From positions 186,001-250,000 of the forward strand of contig OZ345381.1 in assembly GCA_977006965.1 (NCBI GenBank): a stretch of DNA of 64,000 bases, read 5' to 3'. The number at the start of each line of letters is the position of its first letter. Position 1 is the stretch's first letter. The notes under the pieces are model-generated. The model saw only the letters and a list, made by a program, of their open reading frames with translations, searched no databases and was not told the DNA's origin. A program made the translations under genes and the position numbers. Positions 42,921 to 53,682 of this stretch are shown in pieces. The stretch comes from Phymatolithon calcareum. Lineage: Eukaryota; Rhodophyta; Florideophyceae; Hapalidiales.

Positions 42921-43119
42921 TATCCATTCCGCCTTCGAGGCGACGTGATCATCCATTCTGCCTCCGAGGCGACGCGATCATCCATTCCGCCTTCGAGGCG
43001 ACGTGACTATCCATTCCGCCTTCGAGGCGACGTGATCATCCATTCCGCCTTCGAGGCGACGTGACTATCCATTCCGCCTTCGAGGCGACGTGATCATCCA
43101 TTCCGCCTTCGAGGCGACG
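42921..43119. repeat. 29-bp minisatellite, about 6.9 units
   Basis: Unit TCCATTCCGCCTTCGAGGCG plus ACGTGATCA or ACGTGACTA. Units 3-6 alternate GACTA/GATCA, giving a 58-bp higher-order unit; unit 2 is the most diverged. Each unit holds a CGCCTTCGAGGCG hairpin. There are no spacers, so it is not a CRISPR-like array. Confidence 0.95.
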
Positions 43120-43289
43120 GCCTCACGGACGCCAGGACGTTCCCGTCCTACGATCGTGACGCACGTACGAGCTCTGCCACAACTACCAATACTCCCTTTC
43201 ATTCTGTTCGTCCTCATCCTTCTTGTTTGTGTAGTGTTTTTGCCATCTGCATTGCACTACAGACAGCACGCACTGTAGCGTCTCGTGCT

Positions 43290-44312
43290 TGAGAAAAGAG
43301 TCGATTGTGCACCGTTTAGCGCAGCTCTCAAGTTCATGAGGAGACATAGAGAATTTTCACTGTCGTTCGAGTAAATGACAGAAGGCGAATACGCATTTCC
43401 GTCGAGTACTTTGACGACTGGCCACGAGAACCACTCTAGAAAACCGAAGAGTAATGGGGCTTCGTAGCCTTCCCCGCTCCAAGGGTGGCATCCCCTGCCG
43501 GATCGCTTGCAGACAAGCTGGTGAAAGTGGCGATATGAAAAGCAATACAAGAAGCGTTGGAGCACACATAGGTCTCGGAGCAGATGATCAAGGGAACACC
43601 CTGCGCTTCAAGTACCTTGAAGCAATGCAGTCTGAAGATGGAGACCCTTAGACGTGCCACTGGGCCTTGGTTACAGCGTAGAGCTCCTTATAAAACATTA
43701 ATCAGTTTGTGGTTCACGTAAATATTCACCAGGCTTGCGTCAGCAATGGGAAAAACTCTGAGATGCTGAAGTTTTTTCAGTTCCGAAAGTGACATTCGAC
43801 GGGAGAGGAGGAAACCCATTGAATCACGGCGCCGAAATTGCCTTATCCCGCTTCAAGACCTTAAGAAGATATGAGCGGGGGGAATACTACCAACTTGACT
43901 CCCCTGTAGTATCAAATATCCCATACGGCCACGAATCGTGGAAGCTAAAAGAGCAAGTGCTGAAGAAACTCAACTCAACAGGCGCTAGAGGGCTATCGAG
44001 AATATCTGGGAGACCAATCGCCGATGAAGCCAAGACTCCCACTATCGATGTCGTAATACGCGGCAGGGAGCTACGATGAAACTGGTTTCGACACATTCTT
44101 AGAACGGACGAGCGTCGCCTGGGCCGCCATGCACTGCTACAATGCGTCAGACCAACGCCAGAATCAACCTTTGGCGACGTAAAAGGCCAAGACGTGCAAG
44201 CCGCGCAAGCCGCATTCCTGCTAGCTAACGATAAAATGAGTGGAAGAAACGTCTAACCTCGAACGCTGCTAGCCCCACTAAGGGAAAAAGCAAAATGAAT
44301 GAATGAATTGAG
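43290..44312 (+). mobile_element. Non-LTR retrotransposon (type 1) 3' half, degenerate
   Basis: 43340-43560 matches the Tudor-like stretch of the 15-kb copy (VRVNDRRRIRISVEYFDD against VRVNNRSQMRFSVEYFDD). 43880-44280 gives SNIPYGHESWKLKEQVLKKL, RISGRPIADEAKTPTIDVVI, HILRTDERRLGRHALLQCVR and PTPESTFGDV. The 3' end is AGCAAAATGAATGAATGAAT. Several stops and frameshifts. Confidence 0.8.
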
Positions 44313-45264
44313 AATTTTTCTTTCAGTGTTACAAAATAATCCGAGGAGTCAAACAGCCAATTGTCGAAGGCCCGAATGGAACGTGGATCATGTTCCAATC
44401 GAACGCCTGGCTGCAAAAATGGCTGCCAAATTCTCCTGCTTTGTGTCCATGACATGGAGGGAGCAGAGACATCTCTTTTGGAGCTACGTGATTCTTCCGC
44501 GACGAGTGATTTGGAACTTCACCGCTTTTCATATGGGAGGTTGCGGAAAGTAGAGCTGTGCACAACGGAAATAGGGAATAGGGGATGCAGTACAAGACAA
44601 AGAGTCGATTTCACCGCATCGATTGGATAGTTCCCCGGTGCAGTAGGGTTGCTATGCGTCGGCTAAAAGTGCAGAACTATAAGAAAATAAAGGGTGCCCC
44701 AGGCATGCAATGTGTGCAACACAGTTCCCATTAGTTATCCCGCTCTCTGTCCGGAAATACAACCTACAGTAATAGTTGCGATACGAGCGGGAAAAGGGGA
44801 CAGCGACAGACGGCATCCTCTTCGACAGTGCGATATCTCAATGTTTGCAAAGAAGCCGTGCTTGCAGTCTCCAAGATCAAATACTTTTTGAACTCAGTGA
44901 GAACGAGGGCGCAGGGGGAGCAAAGTCAACAGACGGACCACGAAGAGCTTTATGCACAATTTTGCCTTTTCTATTGCGCTATGATACGTTCATCACTCAG
45001 ATGAATGAGTCCATTTTTCTTGATCTGCATTTCTGTCCTTCACGCAGGCCACAGTATTGATTCTGGATGGTTCAAAAATATATATATTTTTTAGATTTTC
45101 CACCTCTTCAAACTGTTATGATAAAGTTTAGTATGTTATTTGCGTTTGGGCGGTAAACGTCGATAAAGACAAGTCTTGCTAACGCTCAACAGCCAAAGTC
45201 GAATTGAGGTTGAGCTCAGTAGTAGTGAGTGCGCCACAAAAGCGTAATATCTGACGGGACCAGG
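44313..45264. other. Intergenic region upstream of the SWIM-RING gene
   Basis: No gene recognised. Short open frames at 44300-44630 overlap on both strands without family resemblance. An AT stretch lies at 45075-45100. Confidence 0.35.
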
Positions 45265-46713
45265 ATGGCTCCTACGAAAAGCACACGTCTATCCCGTGCC
45301 AAGAATGAACGCATGTACTTCATGGGGCGCGCCGCACAAGCCGATGGAGCTCCTGCTGCGTTCATTGTTTCAGGTCAGAGCGGAAAGATTTGGACAGTGA
45401 CTGTTCCGCAAGAAAAATATAAGAAAAAGGCGGCTGATCGAAGCTCCATGTTTCGCTGCAATTGCCCGGACAGTATGTGTTTCGACCTTTCTATGTCATC
45501 ATGCCGGAGTACATTTTTGGTCTTGTTGGAAACGGGGACACTGACGTCTAGATGATTCTTCCTTCGTTCACTCACGCGTTCCTCTACCTCGGAAAATCCT
45601 TTAGACTTAGTAAGCTGCTGCATTTTCGAGGCGCAACGGCTCTTTTCAGTATCAGAAATGCATCTAACATTCATTGGCATGGCTTTGTCCTTTCTCGTCA
45701 CAGATAAGAAAAGGGACTTGCAAGCATATGATTTTCGTTTGCTTGCGGGTACGTAGTTCGAAGCAATTTTATGTTTTCTGCCCTGAGTTATAGCATAAAT
45801 ATCTGACATCTTGTGCGACAACCTATTCCTTTTGCAGATTCTCAAAATACCAGAAGATCAGCTGCAGTGCGTTGAGGATGGCGGTGACCTTGACATTTCA
45901 CTTATCCACGAAGCTCTCGACAAAGTTCCGGCTGCAGTGGACAACAAATATGTCGCCCCTGCTGCGCTTAAGGCGAGGTTGAAGGCCATTGCTGGGGATT
46001 TCGAAAGCGGCAGTGAAATCCCAAAGGTAGAGCCACGTCTTCCCGAAGAGGGCGATAGCTGCCCCATTTGCTACGAAGACCTATTGGACGGGACAAATCT
46101 CGAGCATTGCAATTATGGATGCGGAAAGCCGGTACACAAGGAATGCTTCTCAAGATACACTGTAGCACAGAAGGAACGTTACGAACGAGATGAAGTTTCC
46201 GACAGCAAATTGAAGTGTGTTACATGTCGAACCGATTGGGTTATGGAGGCCACGAACGCCATTGGAAAAAGAGGTATGCTTATCGGACGTCGAGCTATTA
46301 ACCTGGCTGAGGTAATGCCAGAGGAGTTTGTTCTTCCTACGAGGGCGCGATCAGGCAGCAGCTCGAAGGCGTCAAAGGCGAAGAGTAAGGCCTCAAAGGG
46401 GAAGTCGTCGAAGAGTAAGACTGCTGGCACATCGAGTAAGAGAAGAGCGTCTTCCAAAGCAGGAGAAGTACGAGAGGGGCGGGTGACGAAGCGAAGTAAG
46501 GCAGCGTCGTCCGAAAGCTCGAGGGTGCAGAGCAAGGCAAGGAGAAGTGCTCGCTTGGCAGGAGTTGCTGCAGCCGAGAGTAAGGCGAAGAGCACTAGTG
46601 CTTCTAAGGGGAAAACTGCAAAAGGGAAGAAATCCAAGGGTGCAAAAGCAGGACCGGCTGAGCCAAAAGGATCGAGAAGAACGAGGAGCTCGACGAGAAG
46701 TGCGGCGGCATAA
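45265..46713 (+). CDS. SWIM-RING zinc-finger protein with histone-like basic tail (putative ubiquitin ligase)
   Basis: Exon 1 (45265-45472) begins MAPTKSTRLSRAKNERMYFM and ends in FRCNCPD, the first SWIM pair (CxC). A small exon 2 near 45702-45748 encodes IRKGTCKHMIFVCLR, completing CxC...CxH. Exon 3 (45838-46713) continues ILKIPEDQLQ and holds a RING: CPICYEDLLDGT, HCNYGCGKPVHKECF, KCVTCRTDW. The order SWIM then RING is that of ZSWIM2/MEX-type E3 ligases. The last about 130 residues are almost only Lys/Ser/Ala/Arg (SKASKAKSKASKGK), like histone H1 tails, suggesting nuclear DNA binding. Exon 3's borders are clear (GTACGT, TTTGCAG). Exon 1/2 phase only works if exon 2 starts two bases before the obvious CACAG acceptor, which would make a GT-AC intron. 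This point is unresolved. Confidence 0.82.
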
Positions 46714-47180
46714 TATCTGTATGGTTTGGGCTCATTTTCGAAGTAGTGAGAAAGTTGTATCTTCTGCAGGCACTGTTATGCATCACATGTCTTCTAACAG
46801 GCTTGAGCAGCCCTCTGCGTTCTCTTAGACATGTAAATTTACGATTTGGTGAGATTTTATTTTACCGGAATGCGTTAGATAAGTTCGCGGAGGAACCTCA
46901 ACTTAGAAGGCAAAATACTGTGTTTCAAAATTTGAACTTGCCTTTTGTAGATTCTCCGACTCGTGGGTTTTGTCTTGGTCGTTTTGTACAGAGTCGGGTC
47001 CATTGCCGAAGATGAGTTGGTCTTTCTTATATCAATACTGTATCTCCCGTGGATCCCCTCGAGCAGTATGCTATGTCAGAACTCGAGAGGAAATAAGTAA
47101 AGAGCTAATCCACAAGGACTCAGCCACCAGAGAGAAATGGCCAAGTATTACACGACCCTGTTCGAAAAAGCACAATCAAC
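46714..47180. other. Intergenic region between convergent genes
   Basis: Nothing recognised; 3' flanks of the SWIM-RING and ferredoxin-like genes. Confidence 0.4.
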
Positions 47181-47867
47181 TCAACGGATTTTCACTACCC
47201 CAATGCCCTGACAATCTGCACAGCGCAACAGACCAGATCCGGCGCAAAGCAGGCAAATCGCGCTGTCGTCTGCCACCTGGCTTTCAGGGTCCACTTCCTT
47301 TCCGCTGCCATCGCAATTATAACATACAACATCCCCTTCAGAGCCACAAGTCTGGCAATCCATCTCACGACGCCATGACTTATTTTGGACAGGCTGGGCA
47401 CCTGGCACATACTCAGTATCCATGTTATTGAAACGTGCCATTGGATCCGGTCGACGTCGCTCTCTGAACTCCTTCATACGAGCCACGTCGACAACCATTT
47501 CTGCTGTGCCTACGTCTACGACGCGGGTTTGGCAGGCACGCACGGTCTGCGGTCCGTCGGCGTCGATGATATCAACAGTGCAGGAACCACAGAGTCCAGA
47601 CACGCACGCGCGAGGGATGCGAAGACCAACCGAGTCCCCTACGCCGAGTAAAAGATCACCTTCACGTGCTGCTGCGATCACGTCCTCGCCGTCAGGGGTG
47701 TTTGTAAACCGCACCTCAATCTCGCCCTGGCGCAGTCCGGAGCGCGAGGATGGCGGAGAAGTAGAGTCTGCGGATACCATCCGCGTCGGTTTTCGACCAC
47801 ATTTTGCACCACGAGCGCTTTGCCGAAATGCGGGTACAGTACGCGAGGCTGCTACAAAGGAAACCAT
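47181..47867 (-). CDS. Plastid 2Fe-2S ferredoxin-like domain fused to a DnaJ-type zinc finger
   Basis: 228 residues from ATG 47867. Residues 1-45 (MVSFVAASRTVPAFRQSARG and on) are Ser/Arg-rich without early acids, a good chloroplast transit peptide. The upstream frame to 48026 looks non-coding. Residues 49-125 form a [2Fe-2S] fold with ligands C88, C93, C96 and C112 (RACVSGLCGSC, VRACQT). Residues 171-220 carry four CxxC pairs with Gly spacing (CQTCGSEGD, CYNCDGSG, CLLCAGSG, CADCQGIG), the DnaJ central zinc-binding pattern, and the protein ends VVKIR. Plants have related plastid 2Fe-2S proteins of unclear function; BSD2-like fingers act as plastid chaperones. Function is inferred as electron transfer or cluster-linked assembly in the plastid. 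Confidence 0.82.
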   Translation of the reverse strand: MVSFVAASRTVPAFRQSARGAKCGRKPTRMVSADSTSPPSSRSGLRQGEIEVRFTNTPDGEDVIAAAREGDLLLGVGDSVGLRIPRACVSGLCGSCTVDIIDADGPQTVRACQTRVVDVGTAEMVVDVARMKEFRERRRPDPMARFNNMDTEYVPGAQPVQNKSWRREMDCQTCGSEGDVVCYNCDGSGKEVDPESQVADDSAICLLCAGSGLLRCADCQGIGVVKIR

Positions 47868-50839
47868 CCCGCAGAGAAGTGGTGCAAGTTGATCGGAACG
47901 CCACAGGCCCGCTCGATCGGGTGGCGTTTGGGGAGAGGGATTGTGCTCTTTGTGCGGCGGTCCGAGGTCGGAACTCCCAATGGAGAGCGCGGGATCATAA
48001 ATCGGATTTGCTGGTACAGCAGCCAATCACGCAGCTGCAATATCGAGTGGAAGTTTTTTTTAAAATCCGCTCTCGTGTTGTTGGCTCTAAATAATCTCGT
48101 CGAAGAACGTGGTGGTCACCGATTTTATACATGTCAGAGATTCAGTGCACTGCGCCCTGCATCCATCCTTTCCGTCGAGAGAATCGAATATGCGTATTGG
48201 AAGGAATGAAAACCAGAGCATTAAAACCGAAACCTGAAGCGGCCTGAAATTCATCACTCCCGAGAGCTTGGTCCAGACTTGATGAGTAATAGTAACTTTT
48301 GCTGAGGGTATTCGCAGTTATTTTTTATCCTGATGGTGAGCCCCTAGATTGAACGCCGCTATTGCGCGTAAGAGGCTTCTCCAAAGATGTTACCAGGTGC
48401 GAAGCAGCCGCCTTCGCTGCAATAATTGCAGGAGCAGGGATAGAAGAAGGCGGTCGTCGTTGATCATCATGCCATCTCCTGGGTATTGTTTGAACAATTG
48501 GAAAGATTTGTGTCTTGGGTCGTGAATTCTTGAGCTATTTGTTATTCCTCATTACTGCCCCTACTCGCTATGCATATTTAGGATAAACCTCTTACACTCT
48601 ACAGTTTTTGGCTTTTGAGTGTGTGCCTTCATACATCCATCATCTTGCGGCACCTGTCGTACCCAGCCACATGCATGGTACCTACGAAACTCTTGGGCGA
48701 CACTTACAGCGCTTGGTATTCCGGTAAGCCCAAGGCGTGCACTCGATTTTAATTTGCCGTCAAGGCTGTGAAAAACCCGAAAGCGAATGAATGGGCTGCA
48801 AAACAGATAGAGTGCACTGATAAAAACTTGTCCCTACAATCGACTGCCCGTGAAAATCTCGTCTTTTCTACACGAAATTCCAAACCGATGTTCACCATGG
48901 ACCATAAGGATGCTCTACATCGTCATCATGCTATTGCGCATTGAGATGTGTCCTGGAATGCGTTATGCTGTCTTCAGGGAACTTGCTACCATAATATGTG
49001 CTATATCATAGCAGCGCTCAGCGTGTTTTGACGGTAAACACTTACTGTACTATGTACTAAATTAGCAATCAATTTCTTCGAAGAAAAGCCAAAGTCTCGA
49101 TGATACTGTATCAAAAAGTTTGCGTCACGATTCTTGCAATCGCACAAAGAATTAATTTCTCTTTCACAACCTAAAGTATTTTTCTCCGGAAACATACACA
49201 GTGTAGATACCACCAGTTCCATTGCACGATACAGAACGCGTAAATTGGCAGACGGAATACATGCGGCAACAAATTTACGTCAAAGCTATGCATGACAATT
49301 CCAATTCGTTCCGAAGTGAGGTTGCAAAATTCAGATTTGTCCGCAACATCCTGTATATATTCTATGATCGCGCTGCCAATGGGCACTGGCAGTCAAATTC
49401 GTTAATTTTCTCTGCTGCCCGTTCCATGTCAGCCAGTGGCTAAACGCGAGTCGAGACACGACAGAATGTCCGCCATTAGCCACTTCACTGGTTCAAGCCA
49501 AAAACAAGCCAAAAGTTTTTGATAAAGAAGAAAAAATTACGCAACCCTAGGTCGATGTCTCCAATTTCAAGTCTTGATATCCCGCCTGACCATTTGAGGT
49601 CGGCACCATGTGTTTGCAACCGCTGGCGGACCTGGTGCGTTCAATTGCGGGCTCTGTGAGCATGATTTTCGGACGCGCGAGTTCAAGATCATGGCATTCA
49701 AGCGAGCGAAACGGCAGATAATTTCTGTTGGTAACTGGATGATCAAGGCTGTACTTGATCGACCTTGATGACGATTGATACATGACGCGCGAAATGGATT
49801 TAGTTCGTTGCGCACCTGGGAAATGACCAAACCGACGAATGCACTGTCCAATTTAGCCGCTGAACCTTGTATGCTTGCCCCAGAGAAGGTCATGATGCGC
49901 CGCAGAAAGATATCTGCTGTTTCTGGACGCGGGGGCGGCGGAGCGGGAAAACGAAACTTCGCCGTCAGAGGATGAAGATTTGTCGATGTCCCAGAATGCC
50001 GTATGCCTATCGTCGGAAAGTCTAAACACGTTTTACTACCTACCTGCACAGAGTTCCGAGACTTCAACAAAGGACAATGAACTGGGACTAGGGGCCAAAG
50101 AAGTTGAAATTTGGATGAATTACCAACAAACGAAGGGCGGCAACCAGACTGCTCGAATAAGCTTCTGTCTTTACGACAGAATGAACGAGTATTTTGTTAT
50201 ACGCGACGGCTCTCGGGGTAGGAACGAAGAGGAAACGAGGAAAAGTGTAAGCGTAACGCGCTGCAACCGTTAACGAGGGTCGCCGGTCCAAGCTTTTCAG
50301 TCACACTCCCGGAAAGGTATGTGCCAGAGACTTAGAAACAGGACACTGAAGTCGTCACACCGTCCTATCCTGTCGAACGCCGACCTAGACAGCGAGGAAC
50401 TAGTATTCACGCCGATTAACGATAGCAGTGGCAAAAGTGGCAAAAGAGTCTCGAGTGGACTGAGGATCTCAACGCCAGGGCGAAGTTTTTCGAAGAGACT
50501 GTGACCTGCACGGGTGCGGTTTCAACTGGACGCCCGAGATGGCCATGATTGACAAGTGCGTGTTGCGGCGCGATTGCAGCACGGGCACGGTTGAAGGTTT
50601 TGGATCTGGGCGACTACGAAGTGACTGGAGAACGGATCCGACTGGGCGACAAGATTTATGCACCAATTACACTTGCTAATGCATTCTGTGGGCGCTGGGG
50701 ATCGGGACTGATGGACATCTCCTGCGCATGCTATCCGTCAAGCGCTAGACGGGCGGTGGAGCCAGGACGAAGGCAGACGGCGCGGCAGAGACTCGGTGCC
50801 CTTGGACGCGGAGATTCGAATATCGGAAGACCGAGCGAC
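47868..50839. other. 3-kb stretch with no recognised gene
   Basis: 48100-49550 shows nothing. 49550-50840 is more GC-rich, with medium open frames on both strands (49567-50070 minus, 49980-50273 plus, 50549-50842 plus). It could be a decayed gene or transposon interior, but I recognise no motif. It abuts the Harbinger MITE. Confidence 0.4.
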
Positions 50840-50842
50840 TAA

Positions 50843-51834
50843 GGCCCGGTCTATACAGACTTTTTCGTGCCCGTGCTGTGCCCGCTTTGCTTCAATGTTG
50901 AATACGATTGGCTGAAATTTAGTGTAAGAAGGAGCTCTGGATGCAAAACGGGGGAGCAAAAGTTTAACCTCCTGGGCCGGTCGAAGGAGGTTCTGTGCCC
51001 GTGCCCGCTCATCATACGGGCAAATGGCGCCAAATTGTGGCCTTACACCTGCTGTCAAGAGTATAAGAGTATTGACAACCCCTTGAATACCCCTTGCCAA
51101 ACGTGCCAGCGCACCACCACCTCAGTCGCTGCGCGGGAGCATGTATGCAAGCAATGAGCGGGGATTTGAAATGGCACCTCGCCCTCCTCGGCACGCTCCT
51201 CGTTCTGCTCTTCGAGCTATCTGAGAGCAGTATGTTGAAAGGCACTACGTGTACGATGAAAATGCACTGCGCATCGAGAAGGCGGCACCGGAAGTCATTT
51301 CTTTTCACTCAATGACGCGGAATTCAAGCGATGTTTCAGGATGGAAAGGCCTTTCTTTTTTAAACTTCTTCGCCTCGTTCGCCACCATCACTGTCGGGAT
51401 TGATTTGCTCATTGACAAAATCAGGGCGATTGACATCTGCAGCATCCCTGATACCGCCGTCGACTTGATTCGATAGCGGTCTATCACCGACAGCATGTGA
51501 AACAGCGGATGACATGCCTGTGCGTGGTGCTGCCCATCTCGTAGTGTCCATTTCGCGAGGAGTGTACGACAGGCGGCGTCGCTAGTGGACATACATGTTT
51601 GTGGTATTGCCGGATGTATTGTACAACTCATAAGTACGAGGCTAACTTCAAGTTAATACTGTAACGTTTCAGCAGCGATTGCGTACAGCAATGACAGACT
51701 GTCGCCGAACGAAAAATTCTCCCGTTCGGCGTATGGACAGCCACAGCATTTTGCCAATTTGCTTCAATTTACTGTAATAAATTGAAGCAAAACGGGCACA
51801 GCACGGGCACGAAAAAGTCTGTATAGACCGAGCC
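50843..51834. mobile_element. Complete PIF/Harbinger-type non-autonomous element, 992 bp, TAA target duplication
   Basis: Left end GGCCCGGTCTATACAGAC runs about 53 bp (50843-50895). Its reverse complement closes the element at 51783-51834 (…GTATAGACCGAGCC) with two mismatches by eye. TAA flanks both sides (50840-50842, 51835-51837), the 3-bp TWA duplication of PIF/Harbinger. The interior has no transposase; a further ATTGAAGC/GCTTCAAT palindrome sits just inside the right TIR. Confidence 0.93.
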
Positions 51835-52008
51835 TAAATATGTCGTATTCGGCTGTGCGAGTGCAGCCCTCGATGTGGGCGGGAAGCATGTCATATTTCA
51901 TACAGGGTGACGTTTGTGGGACATGCGGGCGACAAGCCTCGCTTGGAGAACGGAACGGAGAAAGGTTTCTCATTTTTCGGATGTTTAGCATCACAAGAAG
52001 TTGCAATA

Positions 52009-52406
52009 CAGTCAGACCTCGATAAATGGATGGGCAATGTGGAATGGTCCAATATTCTCAAAATCGAGGTTATTCTCAAGTCGAATTTTGAATCATAAGT
52101 TTTGGATCACACGTGTGCCGAACAGTAGCCATATTCTACTGTACTGTATGCCAATGGCAGGAGAAACATGAAAAGTACTTACAGTATTCTACGAGTGAGG
52201 ATATGCTCCGTGTACGCTAAACAAAATTATAACAAAATTTAAGGTATGCCCCGTGACCTCGAACATGAAGTAATGCTCCTATCAAATATTCTAGAATCCT
52301 TTAATTTTCGTTAAATTTAGGCGGATACGGTTTTCGTGGAGCACTCGATTATGCTGCTAACCGAGGTTATTCTAAAAAAGAGGTTCCATTTATCGAGGTC
52401 TGACTG
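52009..52406. mobile_element. Complete pogo/Tc1-mariner-type MITE, 398 bp, TA target duplication
   Basis: Ends CAGTCAGACCTCGATAAATG (52009 on) and its complement CATTTATCGAGGTCTGACTG (to 52406). The match extends 22 bp without mismatch. TA lies directly outside both ends (52007-52008, 52407-52408). Inside, CGAGGTTATTCT occurs near both ends (about 52066 and 52363) in the same orientation. CAGT start plus TA duplication places it with pogo/Tigger-like mariners. No coding content. Confidence 0.93.
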
Positions 52407-52408
52407 TA

Positions 52409-52795
52409 AGTTCTAAATTACTACAGTGAACTACGTTGCGAGGAGTCGAAGTGAATCCAAAAGAAGTCAATTGCCCCATACGTTAACGGATGGTGCCTTT
52501 ATATCACGGCATTCAAAAAAGGATCGCAGTGTCAGAGGTCAAAAGAAAGCAGCAATCAGAATAGCGAGAGATATCAACGTATCGAAACAGGCGAAGATTC
52601 CGCTCGTGACGGTAAAAAGTGAGAGAAGAATCGCAAAGACAAGTGAGATCTGCGTCTCCACAAGTGTTAAGGACATCCGGCGAAAGTCCGGTGGCTGGTT
52701 CCCAGGCATTAAAGCAGTAAATAGAGTCATGAAATCACGGCCCAGGCAAGCGAAAAAAAGGTTCGACAGGACGGATGGACGAAAAAGCAAGCTAG
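52409..52795. other. Intergenic region downstream of the C2H2 gene
   Basis: A Lys/Arg-rich plus-strand frame (52426-52860) spans it and overlaps the 3' end of the zinc-finger gene. It has no family resemblance and is not annotated. Confidence 0.4.
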
Positions 52796-53682
52796 TTATG
52801 AGAGGAACACCTCCGACCCGCTCTGAGGGCTCTCGCTACCTTCGGCGGTGGAGGTCATAGTTTCGAGGCGATGCCTCTCCTGCAGCTCATCGAGCGCAGC
52901 GGCATTCAGGGCTGCGTTGTGGGCGAACATGTGCTGCTTGAGATTGCTCTTGGTTTTGAAGGTCTTTTCGCACTGAGTGCAACGCAACACCTCAAGCGTG
53001 TGAGCTTGATGGGTTATCTTGACGTGGGTGTGCAAGTTGGAGCGCTGGGAAAAGGAGCGATCGCACTGCTGGCATTGGTGGTCCTTGCGCTTGTCGTGGA
53101 CGGAAGACCGATGCGTCTCGAGGTCGAAGCGTTGGACGAAAGAAGCGGTGCAGCCGGACTGATCGCACCGGAATGGACGGCGGCCCTCGTGGATTGTTCG
53201 GTCGTGCCTGAGTAGATTCTATGATTGGGGAAAACAAGTTGGCCGTGGGTTAGATATTGTCACCGGTTGTGTGAGGCAAACTAAGGATACCTCTGAAAGC
53301 TGGGAGGGAATGTGGAGCTTACGTGTCGGAGGCCGAAGACTGAGGGGCACTTTTCGCACTTGAAGACACCTCTTTTTCTCTTCACATGTACTTTTTGAAT
53401 CTGTGCGGGAAAGTTGGCGGTGAAAGTGGAAAGCGTGCAAAAGGCGGTTAGAATCGAAGCGCGAGTACAGCGGGAGACGAATGACGCGGGATGCACCTGA
53501 CGACGGTGCGCATGAAATGACTCCGAGAAACCTACCTTTCCAGCTCTAGAGTGATACTCATTGACTTCCGCGCGGCGCAATGCCTCAACCGCTGCGAGGA
53601 GAATATCCATATTGCATCGCTTAGGTGCGCACTCGACAGGTGCTTCAGGAAAGTGCATGCTGCCAGTGGTGAAGGACGTCAT
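52796..53682 (-). CDS. Four-finger C2H2 zinc-finger protein (probable transcription factor)
   Basis: Three exons: 53682-53536, 53400-53323 and 53218-52796; 215 residues. Both introns are GT-AG (135 and 104 nt) at codon borders. Exon 1 (MTSFTTGSMHFPEAPVECAP) ends in a short helix (MDILLAAVEALRRAEVNEYH). Exon 2 begins the first finger, FKCEKCPSVFGLRH, which exon 3 completes with NLLRHDRTIH, so the intron splits a finger exactly. Then come FRCDQSGCTASFVQRFDLETHRSSVH, read as CX4C...HX4H, HQCQQCDRSFSQRSNLHTHVKITH, and LRCTQCEKTFKTKSNLKQHMFAH. The acidic Ser-rich tail may be an activation region. It probably binds DNA in the nucleus; target unknown. Confidence 0.85.

Noticed and set aside
42921-43119. 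CRISPR-like array
   Set aside because: Units are contiguous with no unique spacers, and the DNA is eukaryotic; it is a minisatellite.
45473-45555. Exon 1 of the SWIM-RING gene continuing to 45555
   Set aside because: The continuation CRSTFLVLLETG lacks the SWIM histidine, while a true CKH exon is found at 45715.
45838-46713. Minus-strand Leu/Phe-rich frames opposite the SWIM-RING tail
   Set aside because: Shadow of the Lys/Ser/Ala/Arg-rich coding strand.
52426-52860. 144-codon Lys/Arg-rich plus-strand frame
   Set aside because: Overlaps the end of the C2H2 gene antisense, has no recognisable domain, and starts just inside MITE flank sequence.
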